From NCBI RefSeq assembly GCF_034008635.1, contig NZ_CP125378.1, positions 1,168,001-1,232,000 of the forward strand: 64,000 nucleotides of DNA, read 5' to 3'. The stretch comes from Pseudomonas sp. P8_229 (GTDB taxonomy: Bacteria; Pseudomonadota; Gammaproteobacteria; Pseudomonadales; Pseudomonadaceae). Position numbers and translations under genes: made by a program. The notes beneath the pieces are model-generated. The model searched no databases, had not been told where the DNA came from, and was given only the letters and a program-made list of their open reading frames with translations. Below, in pieces: positions 8,903-19,843 of the stretch; positions within the stretch are counted from its first letter, which is position 1, and every line of letters starts with the position of its first letter.

Positions 8903-9691
8903 TCAAGCAGATTTAACACTCGCCAGCGGGAACAACCGCTTGAAGTTTTCTGTGGTCTGCTCGGCGAATCGCTCGTAGCTTTCCCCGCGCAACATCGCCA
9001 GGAACTCCGCCACTTCACGCACGTACTGCGGCAGGTTCGGCTTGCCCCGATAAGGGATCGGCGCCAGGTAGGGCGAATCGGTCTCCACCAGCAACCGGTC
9101 GGCCGGTACTTTGCTTGCCACATCACGCAAGGCGTCGGCGTTGCGGAAGGTGACGATGCCCGACAGGGAGATGTAATAGCCCATGTCCAGCGCGACCTTG
9201 GCCATGTCCCAGTCTTCGGTGAAGCAATGCAGCACACCGGCCTGGGGCAGCGCAGCCTCGCGCAGCAGTTCCAGGGTATCGGCGCGGGCGCCACGGGTAT
9301 GGATGATCACCGGTTTGCCGGTCTGCTGGCCGGCTTGCAGGTGCAGACGGAAGGATTCCTGCTGCAATTGGGCGGCTTGCGGCTCGTAGTGGTAATCCAG
9401 GCCGGTTTCGCCGATCGCCACCACTTTCGGATGATTGAGTTCGTGCAGCAACCAATCCAGCGCGGGCGCCGCGCCCGGTTGCACATCCAGCGGATGCACG
9501 CCGACCGAGCAATCGACGTCGGCATAGCGCTCGGCGAGGGCTTTGACATCAGCGGCGTTGTCGGCGCTGACGCCGATACACAGGAAGTGCCCTACCCCAC
9601 GCTGGCGGGCGGCATCGAGTGCAGCATCCAGCGAGCCGTCATGGGCGGCGAGGTCGAGGCGATCAAGGTGACAATGGGAATCTACGAGCAT
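8903..9691 (-). CDS. tatD: TatD family metal-dependent hydrolase
   Basis: Hydrolase of 262 residues in the TatD/YcfH family, predicted metal-dependent DNase or related phosphoesterase with a TIM-barrel fold. Metal ligands are visible: DSHCHLD at residues 4-10, the Glu of GETGLDYHY, HTR, the His of LHCFTED, and the Asp of ETDSPYLAP. It is the last gene of the tmk-holB-pilZ-tatD run, 14 bases after pilZ. The cellular role is not settled for this paralogue. Confidence 0.9.
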   Translation of the reverse strand: MLVDSHCHLDRLDLAAHDGSLDAALDAARQRGVGHFLCIGVSADNAADVKALAERYADVDCSVGVHPLDVQPGAAPALDWLLHELNHPKVVAIGETGLDYHYEPQAAQLQQESFRLHLQAGQQTGKPVIIHTRGARADTLELLREAALPQAGVLHCFTEDWDMAKVALDMGYYISLSGIVTFRNADALRDVASKVPADRLLVETDSPYLAPIPYRGKPNLPQYVREVAEFLAMLRGESYERFAEQTTENFKRLFPLASVKSA

Positions 9692-9705
9692 AAAAGGACT
9701 GCAAC

Positions 9706-10062
9706 TTACATCGTATGAGTGGGACGGTCGGACTTCAGGGCTCCGGCCAGATGGGTTTCGATGCGACTGCGGGCGGTGTTGTCGCCTTCATTGAATTGCA
9801 CGCCGACTCCGGCGGCACGATTGCCCTGCGCGCCCTTGGGGGTGATCCAGGCGACCTTGCCGGCCACCGGAATCTTCTCCGCCTCGTCCATCAGATTGAG
9901 CAGCATGAACACCTCATCGCCCAACTTGTAGCTTTTGTTGGTCGGGATGAACAGGCCACCGTTCTTGATGAACGGCATATAGGCAGCGTACAGCACCGAC
10001 TTGTCCTTGATGGTCAGGGACAGGATGCCGTTGCGCGGCCCCGGGCTCATGGGTTCATTCAT
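9706..10062 (-). CDS. pilZ: type IV pilus protein PilZ
   Basis: Single-domain PilZ protein of 118 residues. Its sequence is the PilZ orthologue needed for type IV pilus biogenesis, in the conserved place after holB. Like P. aeruginosa PilZ it lacks the RxxxR motif used for c-di-GMP binding, so it probably works by protein contacts with PilF/FimX-type partners. The start is set at the ATG at 10062 (MNEPMSPGP) because GGAGG lies five bases upstream; the longer frame begins with GTG inside that ribosome binding site. Confidence 0.9.
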   Translation of the reverse strand: MNEPMSPGPRNGILSLTIKDKSVLYAAYMPFIKNGGLFIPTNKSYKLGDEVFMLLNLMDEAEKIPVAGKVAWITPKGAQGNRAAGVGVQFNEGDNTARSRIETHLAGALKSDRPTHTM

Positions 10063-10120
10063 GTTGACCTCCACTGCTGATGTTCAGAGTCTAGGCGCAC
10101 ACAGTCGTTTCGGGAGGCGA

Positions 10121-11738
<1,618 letters not shown>

Positions 11739-11748
11739 TTAGTCAAAG

Positions 11749-12945
11749 TCATTGCGCGTTCTGCGGTGCTGCCGCGCCAGGCTCGGCAGCAGGCACCGGG
11801 GCTGGCGCAGGATCCTGAGGCGGAACCTGCGGCAGCGATTCCGGCGCGGTGTCGGGGGACGCTGCGGGGATCGCTTCTTCGGTGGCCGTGGCCGGAGCGG
11901 CCGGCGCATTCGCCGGCGCCGGGCTGGAGCGGTAATCGGCACGGCGCTTGAGCTGGAACTCACGCACCGCACTGTTGTGCGCATCCAGGTCATCGGAGAA
12001 CACATGGCTACCGTCGCCACGGGCGACGAAATACAGGCTGTTGCCTTCCACCGGATTGAGCGCGGCATGAATCGCCTCGCGGCCGACCATGGCAATCGGC
12101 GTCGGCGGCAATCCGGGAATCACATAAGTGTTATACGGCGTAGGCTCTTTGAGATGCGCGCGAGTCAATTTGCCGGTGTAGCGATCGCCCAGGCCATAGA
12201 TCACGGTCGGATCGGTCTGCAACTGCATGCCCAGCGCCATACGGCGCACGAACACGCCAGCAATCTGCCCGCGCTCCTGTGGAACGCCGGTTTCCTTCTC
12301 CACCAGCGAGGCCATGATCAGCGCCTGATAAGGCTCGCTGTACGGCGCGTCGGCCGAGCGATTTTCCCACTCCTTGGCCAACACCTCGTCCAGGCGATCG
12401 AAGGCTTTCTTCAGCAATTCGACGTCGGAGACTCCGCGCACGAAGCGGTAGGTGTCCGGAAAGAAACGACCTTCCGGGAACAGTCCGCGATGGCCGATTT
12501 TCTCCATCACGTCGCTGTCGCTCATGCCCTTGAGGGTCTGCTCGATCTTTTCATCTTTTGCCAGGGCGGCGCGGACCTGATGGAAGTTCCAGCCCTCGAC
12601 CAGCGTCAGGCTGTACTGCACCACTTCGCCACGCTTCCACAGGTCGATCAGACCGTTGACGGTCATGCCCGGCTGCATGCGGTATTCGCCACTATGGATC
12701 GGCGTACCGGCCAGATTGAAGCGCCAATAGATACGCAACCAGAAGGCGTCCTTGATGACCCCATCGGTTTCGAGTTCAAGGAAGGTACGGGTCGGCGTCG
12801 AGCCCTTCGGCACATCCAGCAGTTCTTCCTGCGTGATGTTCAGGGGCTGTTCCAGCGCCGAATGAATTTTCCAGGCGCTGGTGCCCATCAGCAGCCCTGC
12901 CAGAACCAGTCCGGTTTCCAGCAGCAGCAAGAGTTTACGTCTCAC
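11749..12945 (-). CDS. mltG: endolytic murein transglycosylase MltG
   Basis: Inner-membrane lytic transglycosylase (YceG-like) of 398 residues that cuts nascent glycan strands and so sets their length. One N-terminal membrane segment (LLLLLETGLVLAGLLMG) is followed by a LysM-like part and the catalytic YceG domain with the Glu of ASLVEKETG, then YTGKLTR and PYNTYVIPGLPPTPI. The C-terminal 60 residues are rich in Ala and Pro, an extension common in pseudomonads. It starts four bases downstream of pabC. Confidence 0.93.
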   Translation of the reverse strand: MRRKLLLLLETGLVLAGLLMGTSAWKIHSALEQPLNITQEELLDVPKGSTPTRTFLELETDGVIKDAFWLRIYWRFNLAGTPIHSGEYRMQPGMTVNGLIDLWKRGEVVQYSLTLVEGWNFHQVRAALAKDEKIEQTLKGMSDSDVMEKIGHRGLFPEGRFFPDTYRFVRGVSDVELLKKAFDRLDEVLAKEWENRSADAPYSEPYQALIMASLVEKETGVPQERGQIAGVFVRRMALGMQLQTDPTVIYGLGDRYTGKLTRAHLKEPTPYNTYVIPGLPPTPIAMVGREAIHAALNPVEGNSLYFVARGDGSHVFSDDLDAHNSAVREFQLKRRADYRSSPAPANAPAAPATATEEAIPAASPDTAPESLPQVPPQDPAPAPVPAAEPGAAAPQNAQ

Positions 12946-12948
12946 GAA

Positions 12949-13764
12949 TCAGGCATCCAGTAGGGCGCGGGAAATGGTTTGCAGTTTACGGGTGAGCGGG
13001 CCAACCGGCCAGCTCAGCGCAGCGTAGGCGCGTACCGGCCAGACGCCATACACGCTGTTGCAAATAAAGACTTCATCAGCCCATTGCAGCTGTTCGAGGC
13101 TGATGTCGGTGATTTGAGTGGGGATGGCCAATGACTCGGCCTGAAACAATATTTCAGCACGCATCACACCGGCCACGCCACAGCGCTTCAGATCCGGGGT
13201 AATCAGCACGCCGTCGCGCACCAGAAACAGGTTGCTGAACACGCCTTCGATGACACGTCCAACCTGATCGAGCATCAAGCCTTCGGCATGTTCGCTGTCG
13301 CGCCATTCGGCACGGGCGAGCACTTGCTCCAGACGATTCAGATGCTTGAGCCCGGCCAGCAATGGCTGGTTCGACAGCCGTGTGACACAGGGAAACAGGC
13401 GTATGCCTTGCTCGCCATGCACGGCAGGATAAACCGCAGGAGGATTGCCTTGCAGAATGCGTCGGCCCGGCGCCGCTGGATCAGCCGCGTAGCCACGCAA
13501 GCCGTCACCCCGGGTGAGAATGAGCTTGAGCACACCCTCGCCCATCGCTGCCGCATAGCTCAGCAGCTCTTGGCGAACCAGCTCGATATCAGTCGCGATG
13601 GCCAGGCGCGCGCAGCCATCGGCCAAACGCATCAGGTGACGGTCCAGCAAGATGGGCTGGCCGCCCTGCACGGCGATGGTCTCGAACAGCCCATCGCCGT
13701 AAGCCAGGCCGCGATCTTTCAGCGACAGAGCGTCAGCCGGCTGACCGTCGACCCAGCTGTCCAT
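12949..13764 (-). CDS. pabC: aminodeoxychorismate lyase
   Basis: PLP enzyme of fold type IV, 271 residues, converting 4-amino-4-deoxychorismate to p-aminobenzoate and pyruvate for folate synthesis. Typical segments are RGLAYGDGLFETI, the PLP-lysine region GLKHLNRLEQVLAR and EGVFSNLFLV. Its ATG overlaps the fabF stop (TGATG), so translation is coupled. Branched-chain aminotransferases share the fold, but the length and the fabF-pabC-mltG-tmk order point to PabC. Confidence 0.93.
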   Translation of the reverse strand: MDSWVDGQPADALSLKDRGLAYGDGLFETIAVQGGQPILLDRHLMRLADGCARLAIATDIELVRQELLSYAAAMGEGVLKLILTRGDGLRGYAADPAAPGRRILQGNPPAVYPAVHGEQGIRLFPCVTRLSNQPLLAGLKHLNRLEQVLARAEWRDSEHAEGLMLDQVGRVIEGVFSNLFLVRDGVLITPDLKRCGVAGVMRAEILFQAESLAIPTQITDISLEQLQWADEVFICNSVYGVWPVRAYAALSWPVGPLTRKLQTISRALLDA

Positions 13765-15008
13765 CAGCCGGCGAACCGGCGGAACGCCAACGTGCCGTTG
13801 GTGCCGCCAAAGCCGAAGGAGTTGGACAGTACGACGTCGATGTCCATGTTGCGCGCAGTGTGCGGCACGAAATCGAGATCGCAGCCTTCATCCGGCTCAT
13901 CGAGGTTGATGGTTGGCGGTGCCACCTGGCTGTTGATCGCCAGCACACTGAAGATCGCCTCGACCGCGCCCGCCGCACCCAACAGGTGACCGGTCATCGA
14001 CTTGGTGGAGCTGACCGCCAGTTTGTAGGCGTGATCACCGAACACGCTCTTGAGCGCATTGGCTTCGGCGAGGTCGCCGGCCGGCGTCGAGGTGCCGTGG
14101 GCGTTGATGTACTGTACCTGGTCGATGTTGATTTTCGCATCGCGCAGGGCATTGGTGATGCAGCGGGCGGCACCGGCGCCATCGGCAGGTGGCGAGGTCA
14201 TGTGGAACGCATCGCCGCTGGTGCCGAAACCGATCAGTTCGGCATAGATGGTCGCACCGCGCGCCTTGGCGTGCTCGAGCTCTTCGAGTACCAGCGCACC
14301 GGCACCGTCGGACAGCACGAAGCCATCACGACCCTTGTCCCATGGACGGCTGGCGCGGGTCGGCTCGTCATTGCGGGTCGACAGTGCACGGGACGCGCCG
14401 AAGCCGCCCATGCCCAGACCGCACGCGGCCATCTCGGCACCGCCGGCAATCATCACGTCGGCTTCGTCGTACATGATGTTGCGCGCCGCCATGCCAATGC
14501 AGTGCGTACCGGTGGTACAGGCAGTGGCAATGGCGTAGTTAGGTCCCTGTGCACCCAGATGGATGGACAGAAAACCGGAAATCATATTGATGATCGAGCC
14601 TGGCACGAAGAATGGCGAGATTCGACGAGGGCCCGTCTCATGCAGAGTACGGCTGGTTTCCTCGATGTTGGTCAGACCGCCGATCCCCGAACCCATGGCC
14701 ACGCCAATGCGCTCACGGTTGGCGTCGGTGACTTCCAGACCTGCGTTGCGAACAGCCTGAAAACCCGCGGCCAGACCGTACTGAATGAACAGATCGAGCT
14801 TGCGTGCTTCCTTGACCGACAGGTATTCCTCGACATTGAAGCCCTTTACCGAGCCGCCAAAACGGGTGGAATAGGCAGAAAGGTCGGTGTGTTCGATCAG
14901 ACCAATGCCACTGCGGCCAGCCAGAATGCCCTGCCAACTGCTCGGCACATCTGTGCCCAGTGGCGACAACATACCCATACCGGTGACTACGACGCGTCTA
15001 CGCGACAC
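13764..15008 (-). CDS. fabF: beta-ketoacyl-ACP synthase II
   Basis: Elongating condensing enzyme of type II fatty-acid synthesis, 414 residues. The catalytic triad is visible: Cys in TACTTGTHC, His in NAHGTSTP and His in [11 protein letters not shown]. The start is taken at the GTG at 15008 ([12 protein letters not shown]) with GGAG 6 bases upstream; the ATG of the longer frame has no such site. An intrinsic terminator separates it from acpP, so it probably receives only part of the acpP transcript or has its own promoter. It overlaps pabC by one base. Confidence 0.95.
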   Translation of the reverse strand: MSRRRVVVTGMGMLSPLGTDVPSSWQGILAGRSGIGLIEHTDLSAYSTRFGGSVKGFNVEEYLSVKEARKLDLFIQYGLAAGFQAVRNAGLEVTDANRERIGVAMGSGIGGLTNIEETSRTLHETGPRRISPFFVPGSIINMISGFLSIHLGAQGPNYAIATACTTGTHCIGMAARNIMYDEADVMIAGGAEMAACGLGMGGFGASRALSTRNDEPTRASRPWDKGRDGFVLSDGAGALVLEELEHAKARGATIYAELIGFGTSGDAFHMTSPPADGAGAARCITNALRDAKINIDQVQYINAHGTSTPAGDLAEANALKSVFGDHAYKLAVSSTKSMTGHLLGAAGAVEAIFSVLAINSQVAPPTINLDEPDEGCDLDFVPHTARNMDIDVVLSNSFGFGGTNGTLAFRRFAG

Positions 15009-15050
15009 AGCACTCTCCTTTTTCAAATGACGACTTTGCATCAGGCCTAA

Positions 15051-15088
15051 AGAAAAAACCGCACGCCATGATGGCAGTGCGGTTTTTC
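15051..15088 (-). terminator. intrinsic terminator between acpP and fabF
   Basis: AAAAACCGCAC and GTGCGGTTTTT with inner arms GCCAT/ATGGC form a long hairpin with T-runs on both strands, directly after the acpP stop. It would raise acpP mRNA relative to fabF. Confidence 0.85.
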
Positions 15089-15116
15089 CATGACAGCAGA
15101 CAACGATTACAAACTA

Positions 15117-15353
15117 TTACGCCTGGTGGCTAGTAACGTAGTCGATTGCAGCTTGTACAGTAGTGATCTTCTCAGCTTCTTCGTCAGGGATTTCGGTCTC
15201 GAATTCCTCTTCCAGAGCCATCACCAGCTCAACGGTGTCAAGGGAGTCGGCACCCAGGTCTTCTACGAAGGAAGCAGTGTTGACCACTTCTTCTTCTTTA
15301 ACACCCAGTTGCTCGGCAACGATTTTCTTGACGCGCTCTTCGATGGTGCTCAT
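15117..15353 (-). CDS. acpP: acyl carrier protein
   Basis: Acidic carrier protein of 78 residues that holds acyl chains during fatty-acid and lipid A synthesis. The phosphopantetheine attachment Ser is in [18 protein letters not shown]. Codon use is strongly biased (many GAA and AAC codons replaced by expression-preferred ones), fitting high expression. It has its own likely sigma-70 promoter (15406-15433) in the 196-base gap after fabG and a strong terminator behind it. Confidence 0.97.
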   Translation of the reverse strand: MSTIEERVKKIVAEQLGVKEEEVVNTASFVEDLGADSLDTVELVMALEEEFETEIPDEEAEKITTVQAAIDYVTSHQA

Positions 15354-15405
15354 ACCTTGTTTTCACTCCTAATGGACAAATTCAGGCAGCTGGCCAGTGG
15401 GTAAG

Positions 15406-15433
15406 TGTATAGAAAGGCTTTTCAGCTTTTCAA
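15406..15433 (-). promoter_or_regulatory. sigma-70 promoter of acpP
   Basis: On the minus strand TTGAAA and TATACA are spaced by 16 bases, about 50 bases upstream of the acpP start. Confidence 0.6.
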
Positions 15434-15549
15434 CTGAAAGCTTCACTCCTCAAACCCTGTGGCCCTCTGCCTATAAATAGATTGCAGCTTTATAACGGAT
15501 TTTAGACAGCTCGTATGACATTTTTTTGAAGCAATCCGTCACATTTTAC

Positions 15550-16290
15550 TTACATGTACATCCCACCGTTCACCGGGATTGTAGCCCCAGTGACGTATGC
15601 CGCACCGTCGGATGCAAGAAAAGCGACCACGGATGCGATCTCTTGAGCTTGTCCCAGACGACCCAGCGGAATCTGCGTCTGCAAGGCTTCACGCTGTGCT
15701 TCAGGCAGCTCGCGGGTCATATCGGTGTCGATGAACCCTGGGGTTACCGAGTTGACCGTAATCGAACGCGAACCGACTTCACGCGCCATCGCACGGCTGA
15801 AACCTTCCAGACCGGCCTTGGCGGCTGCATAGTTTACTTGGCCTGCGTTGCCCATGGCACCCACCACCGAGCCAATACTGATAATTCGGCCCCAGCGCGC
15901 CTTGGTCATGCCACGCAAAACACCCTTGGACAGGCGATACAGGCTGTTCAGATTGGTATCGATCACGTCGTACCATTCATCGTCTTTCATGCGCATCATC
16001 AGGTTATCGCGGGTGATACCGGCATTATTGACCAGAATCGCCGGCGCACCGAACTGCTCCTGAATGCTCGCCAGCACTTTGCTGACCGACTCGTCGCTGG
16101 TGACGTTCAGTTCCAGACCGGTGCCCTGAATACCGTGTTCTTTCAGGGTGGCGGCAATCGCCTCGGCGCCCTTGGCAGAGGTCGCGGTGCCAATAACGAT
16201 GGCGCCCTGACGACCCAGCTCCAGGGCGATAGCCTGGCCGATACCGCGGCTTGCACCGGTGACCAGTGCAACTTTACCTTGCAGACTCAT
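15550..16290 (-). CDS. fabG: 3-oxoacyl-ACP reductase
   Basis: NADPH-dependent SDR of 246 residues that reduces 3-oxoacyl-ACP. TGASRGIGQ lies near residue 12, NNAG at the expected place, Ser in ISIGSVVG and the Tyr/Lys pair in NYAAAKAG. The ATG at 16290 (MSLQGKVALVTG) has AGGAG upstream and gives the normal family length. It follows fabD after 16 bases. Confidence 0.96.
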   Translation of the reverse strand: MSLQGKVALVTGASRGIGQAIALELGRQGAIVIGTATSAKGAEAIAATLKEHGIQGTGLELNVTSDESVSKVLASIQEQFGAPAILVNNAGITRDNLMMRMKDDEWYDVIDTNLNSLYRLSKGVLRGMTKARWGRIISIGSVVGAMGNAGQVNYAAAKAGLEGFSRAMAREVGSRSITVNSVTPGFIDTDMTRELPEAQREALQTQIPLGRLGQAQEIASVVAFLASDGAAYVTGATIPVNGGMYM

Positions 16291-16306
16291 GCAAGTTTCT
16301 CCTGAT

Positions 16307-17245
16307 TCAGGCTTGCGCTGCACGGGCGGCAGCGAAAGCATCTGGGGTATTGAGGTTGGTAGTCGAAACGCCTTCGGCGCAACGCTTGTTCAGACCTGCC
16401 AGTACTTTGCCCGGGCCGCATTCGACCAGACTGGTCGCGCCTTTGGCGGCCAGGGTCTGGACCGATTCAACCCAGCGAACTGGCTTGTACAGTTGTTCGA
16501 GCAGATCACGCTTGAGGGTTTCCAGATCGGCCGGCACTTGCGCGCTGACGTTCTGTACGACCGGAATCTGCGGCGCCTGCCAGTCGATAGCGGCGATGGA
16601 TTCGGCAAAACGCTCAGCAGCCGGACGCATCAGTTCGCAGTGCGACGGCACGCTCACCGGCAACGGCATGGCGCGTTTGGCGCCACGGGCCTTGCAGCCT
16701 TCGATGGCGCGCTCGACGGCGGCCTTGGCACCGGCGATGACCACCTGGCCTGGCGAGTTGAAGTTGACGGCGCTGACCACTTCGCCCTGCGCTGCTTCAG
16801 CGCAGGCTGCCAGCACGTCAGCGTCTTCCAGACCGAGAATCGCAGCCATGCCACCCTGCCCGGCCGGAACGGCTTCCTGCATCAGTTGACCACGACGCTC
16901 AACGAGCTTTACCGCGTCAGCCAGACTCAGGCTGCCAGCAGCAACCAGTGCGCTGTACTCACCCAGGCTATGACCGGCAACGAATGCCGGACGCGCACCG
17001 CCTTCAGCCAGCCACAGACGCCACAGGGCGATCGAGGCGGTCAGAATGGCTGGTTGGGTTTTATCGGTTTGATTGAGCAGCTCTTCCGGACCCTGCTGGG
17101 TCAGTGCCCACAGGTCATAGCCCAGAGCAGCGGAGGCTTCTTTGAATGTTTCGAGGATCAGCGGATATTCCGCGCCCAGCTCGGCCAACATGCCGAGGGA
17201 CTGCGAACCCTGTCCTGGAAAGACGAATGCGAGGGAAGCAGACAT
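16307..17245 (-). CDS. fabD: malonyl-CoA:ACP transacylase
   Basis: Enzyme of 312 residues moving the malonyl group from CoA to ACP. The N-terminal FPGQGSQ, the nucleophile Ser in AGHSLGEYSALV, and the catalytic His in SVPSHCELM are present. The start ATG at 17245 (MSASLAFVFPGQGSQ) excludes an upstream extension that lacks similarity. It is followed by fabG. Confidence 0.96.
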   Translation of the reverse strand: MSASLAFVFPGQGSQSLGMLAELGAEYPLILETFKEASAALGYDLWALTQQGPEELLNQTDKTQPAILTASIALWRLWLAEGGARPAFVAGHSLGEYSALVAAGSLSLADAVKLVERRGQLMQEAVPAGQGGMAAILGLEDADVLAACAEAAQGEVVSAVNFNSPGQVVIAGAKAAVERAIEGCKARGAKRAMPLPVSVPSHCELMRPAAERFAESIAAIDWQAPQIPVVQNVSAQVPADLETLKRDLLEQLYKPVRWVESVQTLAAKGATSLVECGPGKVLAGLNKRCAEGVSTTNLNTPDAFAAARAAQA

Positions 17246-17368
17246 GTAACAAGCCCCTAATGATCTTGTCGTCGGAAAATGACGCCCCGCTTGGGGACGC
17301 AAGAAACTGACAGTTGGATGGCCCTTTGAACCGGGCGGTCACATTTAAGCATTGTCCGACGAAAACGC

Positions 17369-18379
17369 CTAAGACAACAAATCCTCCAGACGGCCGTGGA
17401 GGCGTTCGGGCAAGTTCTCCTGAATCTCGATCAACGCGCGCTGAATCGCACTCTGAAAGCCTTGAACCCCGGCCGAACCGTGACTTTTCACCACGATGCC
17501 CTGCAAGCCGAGAAAGCTTGCGCCATTATGTCGCGCCGGCGCCAGATCAGCCTGCAAACGCTTCATCAATGGCAGCGCCAAGGCCCCCACAACGCGTGAC
17601 GCGAGGTTTTTCCTGAACAAGGCCTCGATGCGCGCCGCGATCATCGTCGCCAGGCCTTCGCTGGACTTGAGCAGGATATTGCCGACAAATCCGTCACAGA
17701 CCACCACGTCAGCCTCGCCGCGATACAAGCCATCGCCCTCGACGAAACCGATGTAATTGATGCCTCGGGCCGCCTGCAACAAGGTCGCCGCCAGCTTGAC
17801 CTGCTGATTACCCTTGATGTCTTCGGTGCCGATATTGAGCAGCGCCACCCGTGGCCGGGCGATACCCAGCGTCTGCGCCGCCACCGAACCCATCACCGCG
17901 AACTGCAACAGATGCTCGGCACTGCAATCGACGTTGGCGCCCAGGTCGAGCAACTGGCAATAACCCTTTTGCGTCGGAATCGCCGCCACCATCGCCGGCC
18001 GATCAATGCCTGGCAATGTCTTGAGCACAAATCGCGACAGCGCCATCAGCGCCCCGGTATTGCCGGCGCTGACACAAGCCTGAGCCTTGCCATCCCGCAC
18101 CAGCTCAAGGGCGACACGCATCGAAGAATCCAGTTTGCCACGCAAGGCCTGGGTCGGCTTTTCATCCATGGTGATGACTTCTGACGCCGGGACAATCGTC
18201 AGGCGCGCGCGATCGGCAGCCGATTGGCCGTTGATCAATTCTTCAAGAAGGGAGGGTTGACCGACAAGGGTCAGGTGCAGCGAGGGCGTAGCAGAAAGGC
18301 AAGCAAGGCTGGCCTGAACAATGCTGCGGGGACCGAAGTCCCCGCCCATTGCGTCAATCGCGATGACTTGAGCGGACAA
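17369..18379 (-). CDS. plsX: phosphate acyltransferase PlsX
   Basis: Peripheral membrane enzyme of 336 residues that makes acyl-phosphate from acyl-ACP for phospholipid synthesis. It starts with [12 protein letters not shown] and has the [15 protein letters not shown] and [12 protein letters not shown] regions typical of PlsX. It lies four bases after rpmF and 123 bases before fabD, the standard rpmF-plsX-fabD order. Confidence 0.96.
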   Translation of the reverse strand: MSAQVIAIDAMGGDFGPRSIVQASLACLSATPSLHLTLVGQPSLLEELINGQSAADRARLTIVPASEVITMDEKPTQALRGKLDSSMRVALELVRDGKAQACVSAGNTGALMALSRFVLKTLPGIDRPAMVAAIPTQKGYCQLLDLGANVDCSAEHLLQFAVMGSVAAQTLGIARPRVALLNIGTEDIKGNQQVKLAATLLQAARGINYIGFVEGDGLYRGEADVVVCDGFVGNILLKSSEGLATMIAARIEALFRKNLASRVVGALALPLMKRLQADLAPARHNGASFLGLQGIVVKSHGSAGVQGFQSAIQRALIEIQENLPERLHGRLEDLLS

Positions 18380-18383
18380 GTGA

Positions 18384-18566
18384 TTACTCGTCAGCGCCCT
18401 TGTCGATCACTTTACGGCCACGGTATACGCCTTCTGGCGATACGTGGTGACGCAGGTGAACTTCACCGGTGGTTTTTTCTACAGACAGGGTGCTAGCCTC
18501 GAGAGCGTCGTGCGAACGGCGCATGTCACGGGCAGAGCGGGATTTTTTGTTCTGCTGAACAGCCAT
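18384..18566 (-). CDS. rpmF: 50S ribosomal protein L32
   Basis: Small basic ribosomal protein of 60 residues ([21 protein letters not shown] at the N-terminus without the Cys pairs of zinc-binding L32 forms). It belongs to the yceD-rpmF-plsX operon, 13 bases after yceD. Confidence 0.97.
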
Positions 18567-18579
18567 AATTGATTAACTC

Positions 18580-19107
18580 CTAAACGTTTGGGTCACGCTT
18601 TAACTGCGCCAATACACTGAACGGGTTGGACCGCGTTACCTCGTCCTCGCTCGGTTCGGGCTCATCTGCTCCCGCCGGCTGCTGGCATTCTTCCGGATGA
18701 TGAGCAGGCACAATGGGCAAGGCGAGCAGAAGCTCCTCCTCGATCAGTGACTGCAGATCCAATGGATCTTCGCCCAGTTCCAGCACGTCATAACCTTTCG
18801 GTAACGACTGGGTATTCGCACCCTCCTTCACCACAGCGTAACTGCATTCGCTATGGATCGGCAGGGTGACCAGCTCAAGACAACGCTGGCAAACCATTTT
18901 GACCTCGGTGTCGATAAAGCTGTGGATCACCACAGATTTACGTTCATCTCGTTCAAAAACGAATTTCGCCTGCACCGTACCGACATCGTCGGAAAGCGGG
19001 TCGCAGAGTCTCTTCAAATCGGCCAGCAGCAGTTCACCTTGAAGGGTGGTGCCACGATCAGCCAATTTGCGCGGGTCAACGTGAGGTGGAATCGGGTCAT
19101 TCAACAT
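18580..19107 (-). CDS. yceD: YceD/DUF177 family protein
   Basis: Acidic protein of 175 residues. The conserved core is CQRCLE (Cys-x2-Cys) followed by LGEDPLDLQSLIEEELLLALPIVPAH, the DUF177 signature. Family members are linked to 23S rRNA accumulation in plants and always lie before rpmF; the bacterial role is not firmly established. It is the first gene of the rpmF-plsX-fabDG run and is divergent from maf. Confidence 0.92.
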   Translation of the reverse strand: MLNDPIPPHVDPRKLADRGTTLQGELLLADLKRLCDPLSDDVGTVQAKFVFERDERKSVVIHSFIDTEVKMVCQRCLELVTLPIHSECSYAVVKEGANTQSLPKGYDVLELGEDPLDLQSLIEEELLLALPIVPAHHPEECQQPAGADEPEPSEDEVTRSNPFSVLAQLKRDPNV

Positions 19108-19212
19108 AGGCGCAGCATTATAGGGATGCCCCCACCCATGTCAAAGGAAATTGTGCCCTGTCCGTCACTTGCGTGCCTCCGCTAGAATTCGCGCCTGCCT
19201 CAGGAGACGCCA

Positions 19213-19791
19213 ATGCTGCCTCTATTACTCGCTTCAAGCTCGACTTATCGTCGGGAATTGCTCACCCGCCTGCACCTGCCGTTCGTCTGCAGCTCACCGG
19301 ATATCGACGAAAGCCATCAGCCGGGCGAATCAGCCGTCGAACTGGTCCAGCGCCTCGCCGAACAGAAAGCCCGGGCACTGGCTGCCAGCCACCCCGCTCA
19401 TCTGATTATCGGCTCGGACCAGGTGGCCGTGCTCGGTGAACGCATCATCGGCAAGCCACACACCTTCGACAAGGCCCGCGAGCAACTGCTGGCCGCCAGC
19501 GGCGCCAGCGTGACCTTCCTCACGGGCCTGGCCCTGCTCAACAGCCAGACCGGCCACTGCCAGGTCGACTGCGTGCCGTTCACCGTACACATGCGCGAAC
19601 TCGACGCGGCGCGCATCGAGCGCTACCTGCGCCTGGAGCAACCCTACGACTGCGCCGGCAGCTTCAAGGCGGAAGGGCTCGGCGTGAGCCTCTTCAAATC
19701 CACCGAAGGCCCGGATGCCACCAGCCTGATCGGCCTGCCACTCATTCGCCTGATCGACATGCTGCTGGCCGAGGGCGTGCAAATCCCCTGA
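19213..19791 (+). CDS. maf: Maf family nucleotide pyrophosphatase (YceF type)
   Basis: House-cleaning pyrophosphatase of 192 residues. It begins LLLASSSTYRRELL (substrate-binding Ser/Arg motif), has GSDQVAV with the catalytic Asp, and ends with KSTEGPDATSLIGLPL. The YceF subgroup hydrolyses 7-methyl-GTP; the location beside yceD supports that over the m5U/UTP subgroup. An SD sequence (CAGGAGA) precedes the ATG. A bidirectional terminator follows. Confidence 0.92.
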   Translation: MLPLLLASSSTYRRELLTRLHLPFVCSSPDIDESHQPGESAVELVQRLAEQKARALAASHPAHLIIGSDQVAVLGERIIGKPHTFDKAREQLLAASGASVTFLTGLALLNSQTGHCQVDCVPFTVHMRELDAARIERYLRLEQPYDCAGSFKAEGLGVSLFKSTEGPDATSLIGLPLIRLIDMLLAEGVQIP

Positions 19792-19796
19792 AACAC

Positions 19797-19826
19797 AAAA
19801 AACCGGCCATCAAGGCCGGTTTTTTT
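19797..19826. terminator. bidirectional intrinsic terminator between maf and sppA
   Basis: ACCGGCC-ATCAA-GGCCGGT with A and T runs on the two sides serves the convergent maf and sppA genes. Confidence 0.9.
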
Positions 19827-19843
19827 ACAACGCATCAACTTGC